Below are positions 35,301-48,069 of a stretch of DNA of 64,000 bases, one piece after another. This DNA is from Pontederia crassipes (Eukaryota > Streptophyta > Magnoliopsida > Commelinales > Pontederiaceae). Where the stretch lies: the NCBI GenBank assembly GCA_030549335.1, contig JAUKPH010000017.1, forward strand, positions 9,447,501-9,511,500, given 5' to 3'. Both the position numbers and the translations under genes were made by a program. Under the pieces are notes generated by a model. It was not told where the DNA came from and ran no database searches. It saw only the letters and a program-made list of their open reading frames with translations. Each line of letters opens with the position of its first letter. The stretch's first letter is position 1.

Positions 35301-36488
35301 TTCTCACAATATAAATGACTTCCATATTCAATAGGAGAACAATATCATTCACCATTCCTCAGGTTGTTTGCACTTGAGATAAATCAAGATTGCATTTTTA
35401 TGGGAATAAAGGTAATCGCGCTACCAATTGTGATTAGGTATCTTTTCTTGAGTTTCTAGAAACTCAAAGAAAAAATGCACTTTCTTAAGAGCTTGCTGAT
35501 GCCCATAAGCTTGTGCACACGAAAATGTTTGGACTTTCTCAAGTGATAGAAGATGACAGAAAGACTCATAAGAGTTGTCGATGACTTATTCCATCATTAA
35601 TGTGAATCCTAGACCAGTGGGGGAAAAAGAGCATATGCACATCGAGAATAGATATCTATGATAGCTAGCGGGACCCTCACCATGAATTGTGACTGACAAT
35701 GATTGTTGGACTTTGGTAATAAGAAAGTAACAAGCATTCTAAAAATATTAAGCTACACCAAGTTAAACATTTTTTACTTTCCAATAACCTCTTGGTGATA
35801 TAAAGTTCAACTTCATGGACCTTGTCCTCCTTGTTATGCCTTCCTAGAGTTGTGTTAGGTAGGACTTTGTAGAAGTATCTTAATGTAGGATTTTGAATAG
35901 TGGTGGATTTTGTAAACGTAAAATTTAATTGTGGTCCCTCGTGACCCAAGTCGGGTATATTTTATTTTGTCACCAATTGTCTTCTTCTTTAGTGCATTTA
36001 TAGGGAAACCAATAACTAAAGAGAAGTCCTTAAAGGTCCATGTGAAGTCATTATTAAGTAATCAAAATGAAACTTCGACATTGTCCTTTGATTCAATGAT
36101 TTCCATGGAGCTAAGGAACTCTATGACAAGAATAGGGTGTGTTCCATCGTTTGAACGAAAGTGATTATCTTCTTGATCATATGTTTTAGGTTCGTGTAAA
36201 ATCCAATATTCTCTAGTTTGTCGATATTAAGAGCTGCATTGATATGTACTAATGAGTACGAAGCTTCTTGTACAACTTCCTTCATGCCACATCCCTATAT
36301 GCTATAGTGGCATGCTTCTAGATGAGATCGAGGAGGTGTTGGAGATGACTCTTGTAAGGCATTATCAATGTCACTGATAGGATTCGATTGGTTCTCCTCT
36401 TCTTCTAGTGTTGGCAAAATTGAAGGAATAGTATCAGTGGCTCGATCTCCATGTTAGCCACTAGAGCTTCATGTTGTTTAACAAAATG
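32318..36488. other. Intergenic retrotransposon-derived DNA, no supported gene
   Basis: 32318-32600 continues repeat B. At 35110-35190, 'ctccacgagatcgacaactc' and 'aactagtgcacttacg' match the reverse complement of the start of the family A LTRs, so a degenerate inverted copy ends near 35195. Open frames at 32783-33037, 33307-33519, 33651-33923 and 35677-36164 encode nothing I recognise. Confidence 0.4.
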
Positions 36489-36708
36489 TCTAGGGGTGAA
36501 GGGAGTTTTACAAATAACTATAGCTCTAGTTGGTGGTTATTGACAAATGCAGTGTGAGCTATAGTTCCTGGAAAAGATTTGAGCTCAACAATGAAATTTC
36601 TAGGGGTGAAGGGAGTTCTACAAATAACTATAGCTCTAGTTGGTGGTTATTGACAAATGCAATGTGAGCTATAGTTCCTGAAAAAGATTTGAGCTCAACA
36701 ATGAAAAT
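36489..36708. repeat. Tandem duplication, 2 x 110 bp
   Basis: 'taggggtgaagggagtt' occurs at 36491 and 36601, and the following ~100 bp are almost identical, including 'tagctctagttggtggttat' in both. The near-identity implies a recent event. It has no coding role that I can see. Confidence 0.95.
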
Positions 36709-37100
36709 GCCATCATCAATGGCAGAAGTGTTTGCTAGTGTGGTGGGGCAGAGACAATGTTGCATGAGAAGTAGATGCTTTTATTACCATAGTTCAAAGA
36801 AGGGCGAAAGTGGGAGATATTGATCCATTGAGTGGTTGTGGCTCCTTTGCTAGAGCGTCATGTCCCGAAGCTGAAGAATCACTAGCTTTTTTCTTATGGC
36901 GTTTAGTTGGATGGGTGGCTAACTTCTCCATTTTTTAGTCTTCTCCCTAGAAGCAAGCAATGAAGGCCATGTTAGTGCTACGGACAAGGGTGCTTTCCCC
37001 TCCTTGTCGATGTCCATGGAGTTACTACAATCACAACTTTTTTCTTTGATTTCGGCCGTGATACGTCCCTAGTAGTTTGTCCTCTGGTGGCTACCATGCT
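36709..37100 (-). other. Possible retrotransposon gag start, decayed
   Basis: On the minus strand a frame from about 37097 reads MVATRGQTTRD followed by basic residues, and farther on MEKLATHPTKRHKKK. Basic starts of this style occur in some plant Ty3/gypsy gag proteins. The frame is broken by stops and no capsid or zinc-knuckle motif is visible, so this is only a suggestion. Confidence 0.25.
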
Positions 37101-38680
37101 TGTACTACTATGTAGGTGGAGAAAATGTAGGATTGTGGTGGGAAAAATGCGGAACAATTGAGCGAGATCATGGGATGATAGTTAGGGTTTTAGGATAGAG
37201 GAAGGTCGAGGTTGATGCTTTGGGGTGAAGATGGATGAAGATGATCGATCAATGGTTTAGGGCATGGATATAAAAAGGTGGCATGGAGAAAGTAAGAGTA
37301 ATGGTGTGATTCAATGAATTGAGAAGCATGAGGTGGAATAACATTGGTTGGTGATTTGTGTCGCGATTGGGGTAATGGATATAGAAAGCCTACTCAAGAT
37401 TTGCCATATGCTGCTTATTTCAAATTTTTGTTTACTAATAATAATGGAGATCAAAGTAAAGATCCATATAATAATAAGGTATATTGTGAAAAGTAAGAGG
37501 GACCGAGAAGAACTATCCTGAGGTTGCAAATTTATAAATTTCTAGATGAAAATCAAGTTAAGTTGGATAGGCGAACAAAATTGCAAATGCAGCATGAATA
37601 TAATATACAATAAATTTCCTTGCAATGAGACAATATATTCAATGGGGAATATGAATACCATAACTAATTATTCATCTTATTTCATGGTAGTTCTTTTAAT
37701 AGGACTGATTGAAATAATTATTGCATCACAATCAATTCTTTTAATAATAATTTTCAACACTTGAACACATGAATACCATTAATTCGAAATAACTACTTTA
37801 ACTTGTGGAATATAAAGCACTATACCTATATACAAATACCCAATTATTGATGAATATTAGTTAACATGCAGAAGGTTGTACAAATATTTTGTATTTTTTA
37901 GGTGTGTATGTTGCAGATTGTGACTAGTTTTTTGGATGTGCATTCATTAATTATGCATATATGCATGTATCCTTGTCACTCTTGTAACTCATACGAATGA
38001 AAACAAAGTTCGATATGAATCAAATTCAATGTTGTGAAAAGAACATACATCTGATTGAGTTCTTTGGTATTATTTATTTTCTAATATTTATATTGTATGC
38101 ATGTTATGTGCACCTACCCTTATGATTATCCCTAGAACACACATTATAAGCAATCATAGACTATTTAAAGTCTTGTTGATTACTTATTAACTAGCCAATA
38201 TAATCTTATGCTTCTTTTTGTCTCATTGGAAAAATAGCCTTGCATTTTTCAACTAAAAAAATCTGATTTTTTTCTTGCACAAACAAAGAAAACTAATTCA
38301 TCAATTATTTTCTTGATTTGCCTCCAAGTAGGCATCACAATTTATAGTCCTTGGGTAGGCTCATTGCTTGTTGATTCAGCTCAGAAGTGGTGGGTCTAAA
38401 TTGCATGTAATCAAATGAGACCTATTCTAAGTGTCATATCCAGGTGACAACAAGTATGTAGCAACATGAAAATAAGATAAAAAATTCCTAATCACAATCA
38501 CAATTACAAGAGTATGATTTTTATTGTAGTACAAAATTTATCGGATCCACAAGGAGCTCAAGCTTGATAAGGGCTAAATTATCAAGGTTGATCAAAGATC
38601 AATTATGATAGCAAAATAGATTTTTGACATAATTGCATAGAATTAAGGGGAAATAAAATTGAATTAGAGTAGATACTAAT
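37101..38680. other. Intergenic AT-rich DNA, nothing recognised
   Basis: Overlapping short frames at 37311-37529 (-) and 37546-37764 (+) are rich in Ile, Ser and Asn, as expected from AT-rich noncoding DNA. No repeat structure or motif stood out. Confidence 0.35.
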
Positions 38681-39286
38681 GCTAACTAATACTAAAGAAA
38701 GTGGTACTTAACAATTAAATTAGCAATTGAAAAGAGAATATGGTTGGTATTCAGCAGTCCAACTATAAGAATGCTTTCCTGTAAATTCTATAAAGATAAA
38801 GTTAAGTTAAAGATAATCTATTTTACAATAGGGAGCAAGACAATCACTCTTGATACATTGAATGCTAATTTTGTGTCTTTGACTACTCTGTTAATAATAA
38901 TTTCTTGATGCAAAATAAACAGCCCAATAAAACTACAATGAGCAACTACAACACCTAAGACTTTATCATCTCAATTAGGCAATGCTAAATAATACTAAAG
39001 AAAGTGGTACTTAACAATTAAATTAGCAATTGAAATGAGAATATGGTTGGTCTTCAGCAGTCCAACTATAGGAATGCTTGCCAGTAAATTCTAAGAAGAT
39101 AAAGTTAAGTTAAAAACAATCTGTCTTATCATAGGGAGCAAGACTATCACTCTTGATACATTGAATGCTAATTTTGTGTCTTTGACTGCTCTTTTAATAA
39201 CAAATTCTTGATGCAAAATAGACAACCCAATAAAACTACAATGAGTACCTACATCACCTAAGACTTTATCATCTCAAGTAGGTGCC
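38681..39286. repeat. Tandem duplication, 2 x 303 bp
   Basis: The phrase 'actaaagaaagtggtact' recurs at 38691 and 38994. The two units (38681-38983, 38984-39286) align along their whole length with few differences ('gattcaacttg'-type flanks are not shared). Both units are noncoding. Confidence 0.9.
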
Positions 39287-39289
39287 TAA

Positions 39290-39714
39290 GACTCTTTCAC
39301 ATACCTCTTAGTTCTAGAAGTTACACTCGAGCTATCACAACCTTGCAACCTCTCATCAAATTAGGCAACAACGATAGGTAGCTTATATATGAGATCACTA
39401 CCCAATATTGACCCACTATCCTCTCGAATTAAATCCATAGTTCATTGTCCTCTTTGATTGCTTATAGACATAGGGTGGATCTCTCAATCTAACCAATGTC
39501 ATTGATTCTAATCATTAAAAAGTTTTGCACATATAAGATTTAAAAGCCATACAAATAACTCTCGGAAGAGCGTAGTTAAGTGCCTAAAATTCTTCATCAA
39601 CCATTTATTTTTGGAGTGGACAAGGTTGTTAGGTTCACTTTTCGAGGTAGGATCAGAACGGGTCAGGAGGATCGAGAATCTAAGATCCTATCTTATGAAT
39701 ATATTTTTTAAAAC

Positions 39715-39779
<65 letters not shown>

Positions 39780-41600
39780 TTAATATTTTACTCTCAATAC
39801 TAACATTATACTTAATTAATATTTTTTATGGGCTGCATAATAATATAGAATGTTAGAACAAATACTAATTATGAGCAATCAACACTAGTAAATTTCCTCA
39901 TATGGATTATAAAAATTTATATGATTTCTTCTTTTAAACATTATTTTTTCAATAAGTTTATTAATTAAAATTAGATCATACATAAAATATGAATAAATAA
40001 AATGAGAGAAATCTTATATACTTACTTGCCATTTTTTTTAATATTCTATTTTTTTAGTTTTTTCAATTTAAAAAGTAATTAAAACTTTAAAATTAAAATC
40101 ATAGGATCTGCATGAGAGAGAGAAAGAGAGAGTCTTAGCTCTTTCTTGTCAATTTTTTATTTTTAATATTATATTTTCTTACTTTTTCAATTAAAAATGT
40201 AAAAAATCAAAATCATAGGATCAGTGGAATCTTAAGATCTAGCTATAGATTTACATACGATCTTATATTTTCGATCTTCAGAATGAGATCGAGATCGTCG
40301 ATCAGCTCTTGGATCGTTAGATCTTTCGATCTTACAATCCTAAAAGCAATCTTGATAACCATGGGAGTGGGTAATGCACTCTAAACAATCTGTTGTACCT
40401 AAGACTATTAGAGAATCCAACTTCAAGGATTCTCAACCACATGGAATGCAAGATGACCCTTCATTACGATCCATCCTTAGGAAATCATCGTAATATGAGA
40501 TGAATAATTGAAATGAACATAAAAGTTGCTTGCTTGGATTCAAGTCACTCATAATGATACCAACACAAGAGATAATACACAAAAGTATACAAAGGTAAAA
40601 AGTATAAACAAGACTAGCATTGTCATTGAGCATACAACTAGAAAATCATAACTGAGTATACAGAGTTAATCAAAACATCCTAAGTTCGAACCAACCGTAC
40701 AGTAAAGATTTAACCACTAAAGTTATCAAATGTATTATAAGTTCTGTTATCATAAAGATTACATGAGAGAATGGGATATTAAACCAAGAGGAATGTGTAT
40801 AAGAAAAGTTCTATAACTGCCGAGGTGGATGCTTTCCTTCTTAGACCTTATCCCCCTCTAAGTGTGTAGCAATGAGTGTCTAATCCCCTTTTGCTCCTCA
40901 GTTTTGGGTCCTTCTTATACCTACATGTGTCCCTGAAGTCCCAAAAAAAGTTTCCTTAATTATAGGATATTCCAATTGGGATGTTAGAACGATGTGTGAG
41001 AATTCTTTCGACTTCTCAAATCTTATCCTTTTTAGCATCGAGTTGATGTGACAACTAGAATGTAAGGGTGCGAAAATCGCTTCAACTCATTCAATTTTTG
41101 AAAATAAATCATAAAAAGATCAATACACTCAAATATTATTGATGTGGCTTTAATTATATACCTTAGTATCCAAAATTATGAAAGTAAAAAAATGATAAAA
41201 AGAAATAATGAGAATATGTGGTGGAAGCGGAGGTCTTAGGCTATTATATTCTCTTTATTGTTCATAGTAATTTTTTTATGATAGTCTCATTTGTCTGTGA
41301 ATGTTTCTCTTTTGTTCACACCGATCAAGAGAGTTTTACCATGTTAAATATATGTGTTCATCTTTTCTCTTATTCATTAATGGTCTTGATTATTCATCGA
41401 TCCTCGATGCCATATTGCCAACAAATATCATTCAATATCATGAGTTAACAATATTTAAGGATATGAAAAGACACATATATGATAAGAATTACATCTGAAC
41501 AAGATAGAAACTATTGATCAAAATGCATGGTCCAAGTTTGAAACTATGCACAATCAGAGCTCACATCATTTATCTAAAAGAGTGTATAACCATTAGAGCT
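39290..41600 (+). repeat. Dispersed repeat B, uninterrupted copy, with (TAA)n insertion
   Basis: Homologous blocks appear in the same order as in 28503-29570 and 32318-32600: 'cctctcatcaaatta', 'gtggatgctttccttctt', 'gagtgtctaatcccc', and later 'cacatatatgataag' and 'gaaactatgcacaa'. No LTR lies between the two halves here. The short frames inside (40433-40633, 41218-41498) have no known motif. Confidence 0.55.
39716..39778. repeat. (TAA)n microsatellite, about 60 bp
   Basis: A perfect run of AAT/TAA units interrupts repeat B and is flanked by 'aaact' and 'cttaat'. Confidence 0.95.
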
Positions 41601-43280
41601 AATTCTCTAGTAAGTATGCATTTGATTCGAAACTTTATTCTTGTCCTTCCAAAGCTATGAATTGTGTGATTTAGCCTAAAGTTTGACACACGGTAGTGAT
41701 TCGTTCGTGTGCCTTGCTTTGATCACTAGCTGATCATACTACATTTCTACTCATTTTTCATCTCAATTCATGTGCATATAATCCTAAAATGTTCATATTA
41801 TGACAATTATGCCTAATTTACATGCATTTATCTTCTCAGCATAATATTATCCTACATTTGCACATTTGAGCTGAATAATATATTGATTTAGTTCTTATTT
41901 GTCTAATTTTCATTTGAAGAATTGATGCTTGCTGTTCATAATGTTGTAGGATCAAAATCAAGTATAAAAGATAAAGAATCCCGCTGGAAAAGTATGAGGG
42001 GATCACAATGCAAGCTGCCAACAAAAAATAATGAGAAATGAATCTTTTTGAAAAGAAGAGGGGACCAGAGACAAGTGACAAAATCAGATGGAATGGAATA
42101 TTTTAATAATGATCAAAGGGTGATGATAATCCCATATATAAAGGGGATATTGAGGAGCAAAAAGGGGGGCTCCTCTCCTAGCCATTTGGTTGGAGGCTGC
42201 GCTCTTGATTGCTGGAGTTTTGGAGCTGAGAGTTGTGTTTTTCTTTATGTTTTAGGATGGTTTTGATTATGTTCCTCATCTGCTTTATATTATTTTCATC
42301 ACTTATGATGAGCTAAATCTTAGCTCTCTTAGGATAGGATAGTAGTTTAATTTCTATTTATGGATGAATGATTGAAGGACATTTTTGCCATTGCTGTTAG
42401 TGCATTTCTGAATGTTTTTCAAATAAGTTCTATGTTGATGTGAATCTTATTTTACAATGGTAACTGAGAAGTTGATATTTGATTCTTTCTTGCTCAGAAA
42501 TGAGTCAAGAGTATCATCATTTAGTTTTATTCTTGTCAAGATCTGAATGCATCCTTTTACTTCTTGTTAATGTGCTAGATTCTCTTTAGATGTTTAGAAA
42601 TAAACCAAGAACATTAATAATTAGTTTCCAGATTAAATTTCATTTGTTATTTCTGTTGACTTGGTTTCCTAGTTCTAATCTTTCTATGCTGAGAATGGAT
42701 CAATTTAGCTTTTGTTGATGTGAATCTCGTATTGGATGGTAGCCGAGAGGTTGATTTTATATTCCCTTGTTGTTTAGAGATAAACCAAGAGCATCAGCAC
42801 TAATTGTATATTTGATTGTATTTATGCATTGATCTAGAGGTTTCATGATAATCTAATATCAGTGGAAACCCTTGTTGAATCAACCTAACTAATATTTATA
42901 TTTAAGTATGATACTTAGTTCTAACTTTAAGCAGTCTTTATAAGTTGAATCTAGTTTGATTTGTATTGCTAAGTTGTTCTAATCCATTCCATAATAGAAT
43001 ATTAGATGAACCCCTTTCCTAAGAGAACATTTCATATCTGTTATATTAGTCAGTTAAAAACACCAAAAAGAGTTAACTTAGTTTAGGATTAATCTAGATT
43101 AGTTAGTGAATCTTTAGTTTCAAATCACTGTGGATACGACATTCGAGTTAACTACTCCGATCTGTGCACTTGCAGTCCAGTGAAGTGAGGAGTTTAGACC
43201 ATATATCATTTACTTGTATTTTCAATTTTGTGCTACAAATCAGTCAATTAATCACACTCCACATAAATCACATCAAGCAT
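41601..43280 (+). other. LTR-like noncoding sequence of uncertain bounds
   Basis: 42260-42830 contains repeated phrases ('gttgatgtgaatct', 'aaaccaaga(a/g)cat') at roughly 140-280 bp spacing. 43130-43190 ('gtggatacgacattcgag', 'tctgtgcacttgcag') resembles the start block of the family A LTRs in reverse orientation. This suggests an old LTR, but no convincing TG..CA ends with a matching target duplication were found. Confidence 0.35.
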
Positions 43281-45180
43281 CTAGTGCTTGCACCCATCGT
43301 GTTTAGCTTTACGATAAAGTCAAGAGCAAAACTTTATTCTTGAGTTTTCAACCAAATGGTGGTTTGGATTAAACTATGGGACTCATATGCAATAATGACA
43401 AGAACAAAAAATTAGAATTTTTTTTAATTTCACCTAGAGTATCCTTACACCCATTGGATTAAGGGGGTAGAGCAAACTTGAGAATATTAAAATTTTGTTC
43501 TCAAATAAAGATTTTTCATCCAAATGGGTAAGTTCTATTTTTGGCATAAGAAGTTCCATCCTAGTTTAGTTAGCATGTTCTCAATAATTTGTTCTGCCTT
43601 CCGGTCCTAACCATTAATTCCTAAGGTTGACAAATGACATTCTAGTTTAGAAGATGCACCTTTTGTTGATCCTTTGAATGTCATCAAACAAAATTATTGC
43701 AAGCCTTGTTTATGTCATTACCAATGGATCAAGGGAGTTTGATGATGTGCATGAAATAAAATGATAGTGTTGATGTGGATTAGGTGTTTATCTCATATTT
43801 CATTTTGTTGAGTTAAAAGCAAGATAAACCATAAATATTTATATTTAAATCTATAAACATAAGGACGTCGTCCCTTGCATATAAATGATTCATATTTAAA
43901 TTTACAAACACCAAGTTTGTTCTCCCTTGCATCTTGAGGTGTTGATTTAGAAAAATGCATGGAAGTCTTTTTGATATTAACCATTTGTACCAGCATATGC
44001 AAAATGGGATTTACTATTGATAAAAGTAAGTTGATTTTGGTGTTTGATGTTTCTATAAAGAGAAATATGTCATCAACAAAAATATATGGAAGATTAGAGG
44101 CTGCTACTATGTGCTCAAATCATTTTTCTGATATTGAACAAAATCATTTTATTGATGTTGTGTGAGCGGAGCTCCATACATAACACAAATATGCAAGTAT
44201 GTGTAATTGGAGTTTATTTGATATGATCTTAGTAATAATATTCTAGGTGGTATTTCCACAAGTTAATGACATTGAATTAAGTGAAACAATGTTGGGTTAT
44301 ACCAGATTATATAAAAAAATTGTAATAAATTATGAGAGATCGAAAAGTTACAAATTTCTAAATGTTGTTTCAATATTGTTTCAATTAAATTGAGATCCTA
44401 AAACTCACTTCCATCCCAACTTAAAATTGCACCACGCGAGTAGATTATGATGTCTCAACGGGGAAAAAATATAATTATCTCCATCATGACACAATTTTGA
44501 TATAAAAAAGAGACAAATAGTACTAACTAGGGTCAAGTATGAAAATTTTTATTTGAATTAAAAATTATATGACTTTGATTTCCCGCTCAAGTTAAAAAAT
44601 GACATTCTTAATCATTATAGAAAAAACATTTATCATCTTACTAAATTTTAATTTGATCCTTTGTAACAAACTAATGAATAGATAATAAATTTTACCAAAT
44701 GTAAGAAGCTAACATTGTCATTTTTTTTAATTTATAAGTGAAACACTGGTGTGAACATAATGTGGAGAATTGATTAACAAATAGAATAATTAAGTGAACA
44801 AATACATAAGAATATGAACATAAATCTTTAATGTGATAAAAATCTTGACGATTATGAATAAAAGGAAAGCATCAATTGACAAAGAAAAAGTTGTCGTCTA
44901 AAAAGAGTAAATGATAATAAATCCTAATCCTTATACATAAAGATATGTGTCGCGAGAGCTTCATCCCTCACTCCCATGTAAATCATACGTGTGCTATGGC
45001 AAGTCCGCCACTTCTATCTGAATTTTTTAATTTTCTTTTTCTTTCACAATTTCAGGTACAAGGTTATAATAGTTCAATACTTTTAACAAATTAATTAACA
45101 TTCCATGGCTTGATCTTTGTAGATTTTGATCTTGATTTAAATAGTATTTAAACTTGAAAGCAACTAAGCTCTGTGCCATC
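43281..45180. other. Intergenic DNA with a possible LINE reverse-transcriptase relic
   Basis: On the minus strand, 43793-44002 encodes VNIKKTSMHFSKSTP, close in style to the 'inxxKsxiffSxnTp' segment of plant LINE reverse transcriptases. It is short, isolated and lacks the catalytic YADD motif. The rest of the stretch shows nothing. Confidence 0.35.
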
Positions 45181-45189
45181 ATATGCTAT

Positions 45190-46020
45190 ATTATCATGAG
45201 TGCTGATCTCTTGCACTTAAACATATTTCTTTCTATCTCACCATGAATAAAATGATACCTCATATAAATGTGTTCTATCTGTTCATGATAGATTCAATCT
45301 TTTATAATATGTATTGTACTTTAGCTATTGCAATATATCTAGTAACTTTCTCCTATATTTAGCTTCCTAATTAAACATATGACTTCTTTTACTATTTCAA
45401 TAATATATAATTTTGGTGTATAATGATAGTCTATACTGCAAAATAGTTTTTGAACACATAACACAATGAGTGATAACAACATAACATGTGATTTTTTTTT
45501 GTCTATATCTCATGCAAAATCTAAATCAACATATAGCTAACTAAATCAACTAGACCTCTATCGAATTCCAAATACACATTAAAGTAGATCACAAATATTG
45601 CAAGATCTACTTAATTTTTTGACACTTCTTGAATTACACATATACCTATTAAGAACATGAGATATATTTGGCAGGTGTAAATTATAAAGAAAAACTCATT
45701 GGACTAGGTGAACATGATACCTAGAGTTTAAAATGTACAAAGTGCATAACATTTTCTTATTATACTAAGAAGAAAATTAGTCTTTCTATCATCTATCTCT
45801 AGATATTTTCATCCCAAGATTTTCTTCGTTGCTACAAGATTCTTTAATATACCAATTTGAGAAAGTTATATTATATTTCAATATACCAATTTTAGGCATG
45901 TTTTTAGTTACAACCAATATGTCATTAACATTAATAAATGAAAAGAAAAATGTTCTATCAATAAGTTGATGCAAATAAATACAAATATTATGCTTGTGTG
46001 TGAAAATCATTTTCACATCT
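45190..46020 (-). pseudogene. Decayed Ty1/copia polymerase fragment
   Basis: On the minus strand the frame at 45789-46016 reads NDILVVTKNM and later NLGMKISRDR. These match the copia reverse-transcriptase stretch that normally contains YVDDILV and LGMKI.RD. The catalytic YVDD has become VNDI. Downstream on that strand, to about 45190, the sequence is frame-shifted with stops, and pieces resemble the connection/RNase H region ('EFDRGLVDLVSY'). It is inactive. Confidence 0.55.
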
Positions 46021-47286
46021 AGTTGCTCAAGTGTTATTCATATAACCAATAGTAAGCAAAGTACGAATATAAGTACATTTTATAATTGAAGTTAACACAT
46101 CATGAGAATCAATATCCTTCATCCCAATTTAAGATTTTTCCACCAATATTGCCTTGTACTTTGTGTATCATTATCATACATTCCTTCATCTTGAACACTC
46201 ATTTACATCCGATAATTCGATTGTTGGTTTCATTACTTTTCAACTGTGATTCCTCTTGCATAGTTATTAATCATTCGTAGTAGTTTGGACATAGAATAGG
46301 CATTAGAGGGCACACACACACACAAATATGAGATAGGAGATAATTATAAAATATCAAAAGGAGGGGGGTTGACTTAGTTCCATCACATAGTAACCAAGTT
46401 GAGAAAATCTAATGACTCATGTTAGCACAAGCTAGGGTGATGGAGGTCTTCTCATGTTCTCACTGTTGGAACAAAGTTTTTATGCCCTATATAATTATAT
46501 TTTTATAATACAAACCTCGAAAGATAAGAGTTATATTTAAAATTCTAAAAAAATTTAAATAGAAATGAGTTGCTTCATGCATTAAATTTTCGATTAATAT
46601 ATCTCTACGTTCCCATGAGATTTACATAAATAGGTGAATATCAAGTCAACTTTTTTATTTTTATCTTTGTAAAGAATCGAGAATCACCTCATTTGGACAA
46701 CCATATAAACATTTATGTTTGAATAAGTGAAGCTCGAAAAGTTCAATTCGAAGTTGATATTTTTATGTGCTAAACTTGCACTTAATATTTGAGTATTCTA
46801 TCATGAGATTTGGATCAAGAGATTAATATAAAAATTACAAATAATGTTATAACATGGAAGATTGATACTAGGGTGATAATTGATCATGTTTGAAATAAAA
46901 ACTAGGCTCGATTTGAAAATCATATATAATGTCAGATTGTCTAGATCAAGTTGAAACAAAAATTGTGTGAAACTCAAACTAACTCAAGTTACAATATCTT
47001 AAAATCATTGTGCTAGTTTGGAGATTATTGGCTTTGATTACTTTTTTCCTTTTTCTACGAATCATAATATATTTTAAATTAAAATAATATACTAATAAAT
47101 AAAATCATGATTAAAAGTTATAAAATTGAATAATTTAATTGTCTTTGAGTTATTGAATCATTCAATATGTTGTTTGGCAAGAAAATAGTCAGGTGAAGTT
47201 TGACCTAATTCAAAATGGTGACTCAACACACAAAATAATGTTGATGCAATCAAATTAAAATTGTGCTCACCCATAATTGTAAAGTC
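46021..47286. other. Intergenic AT-rich DNA, nothing recognised
   Basis: A short (CA)n run lies at 46310-46324. No supported frame, terminal repeat or domain was found. Confidence 0.35.
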
Positions 47287-47815
47287 AACTTGTAACACCT
47301 CGGCCAAATCAAAATAATACACCATGAACCATTGATCAATATAAATTTAAAAGACATTTTGATAGATGAAGAGGGCAGCTACTCATGATCACGTCTATCT
47401 TTTATCTATGTGAAATTATGTATTGAAACTCTTGATCTATAATCTTGGATTATCACATTATCTCTCTTCGCTTATCAAGATTCATTTTAAATTCGTACGG
47501 TCAATAACCCAAAGTGAATAACATTTTGATTCATGGTATTAGTGTGTAAATTTGAGCCCTACAAAAAATAGAGCCATGAATCAATATAGGTCATTTAATA
47601 AAAAAAACATTGAACCCTTAAAAGGGAACAATGTGATAATCCAAGATTATGGAATGATGGTGTCAACTTATAGTTTCACATGGACATAACATGGAGATGG
47701 TCATGTTATAGCTACGCCTTCACTTATGAAGATGTGTTTTAGATTTACATGAACCAATGATCCAAAATGAATAATATCTTGATCAGACTATAAGGTGTTA
47801 CACAACCCATGTATT
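47287..47815. mobile_element. Fold-back (inverted-repeat) element, putative MITE
   Basis: The two halves are imperfect reverse complements of each other. The outer ends contain 'gtaacacct' (left) and 'aggtgttac' (right). A perfect 21-bp inverted pair, ATAATCTTGGATTATCACATT, lies at 47439-47459 and 47630-47650. The whole ~530 bp could fold into one long hairpin. The exact termini and target duplication are unclear, and no coding sequence is present. Confidence 0.5.
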
Positions 47816-48069
47816 ATCTTATAAGATATTGTTCAAATGATTGCTTTGTATTTGTGCAAAATTTTTTAAGGGTCTATTTGATTCAAAATTCATTAAGAAA
47901 AAAGAGAAGGTAAAGAATGAGAAGAGAAATGATAAGAAACAAATGTAGGAGAATAAATGTGAATAGTTGATCCTCTTTGGTTGGTATCATTAAAAGAAAG
48001 CGAAAGAAATAAATTTTAAGTAATTATTTTATTTAGACGATTTTATCTTTTACATATATCGTTATATAT

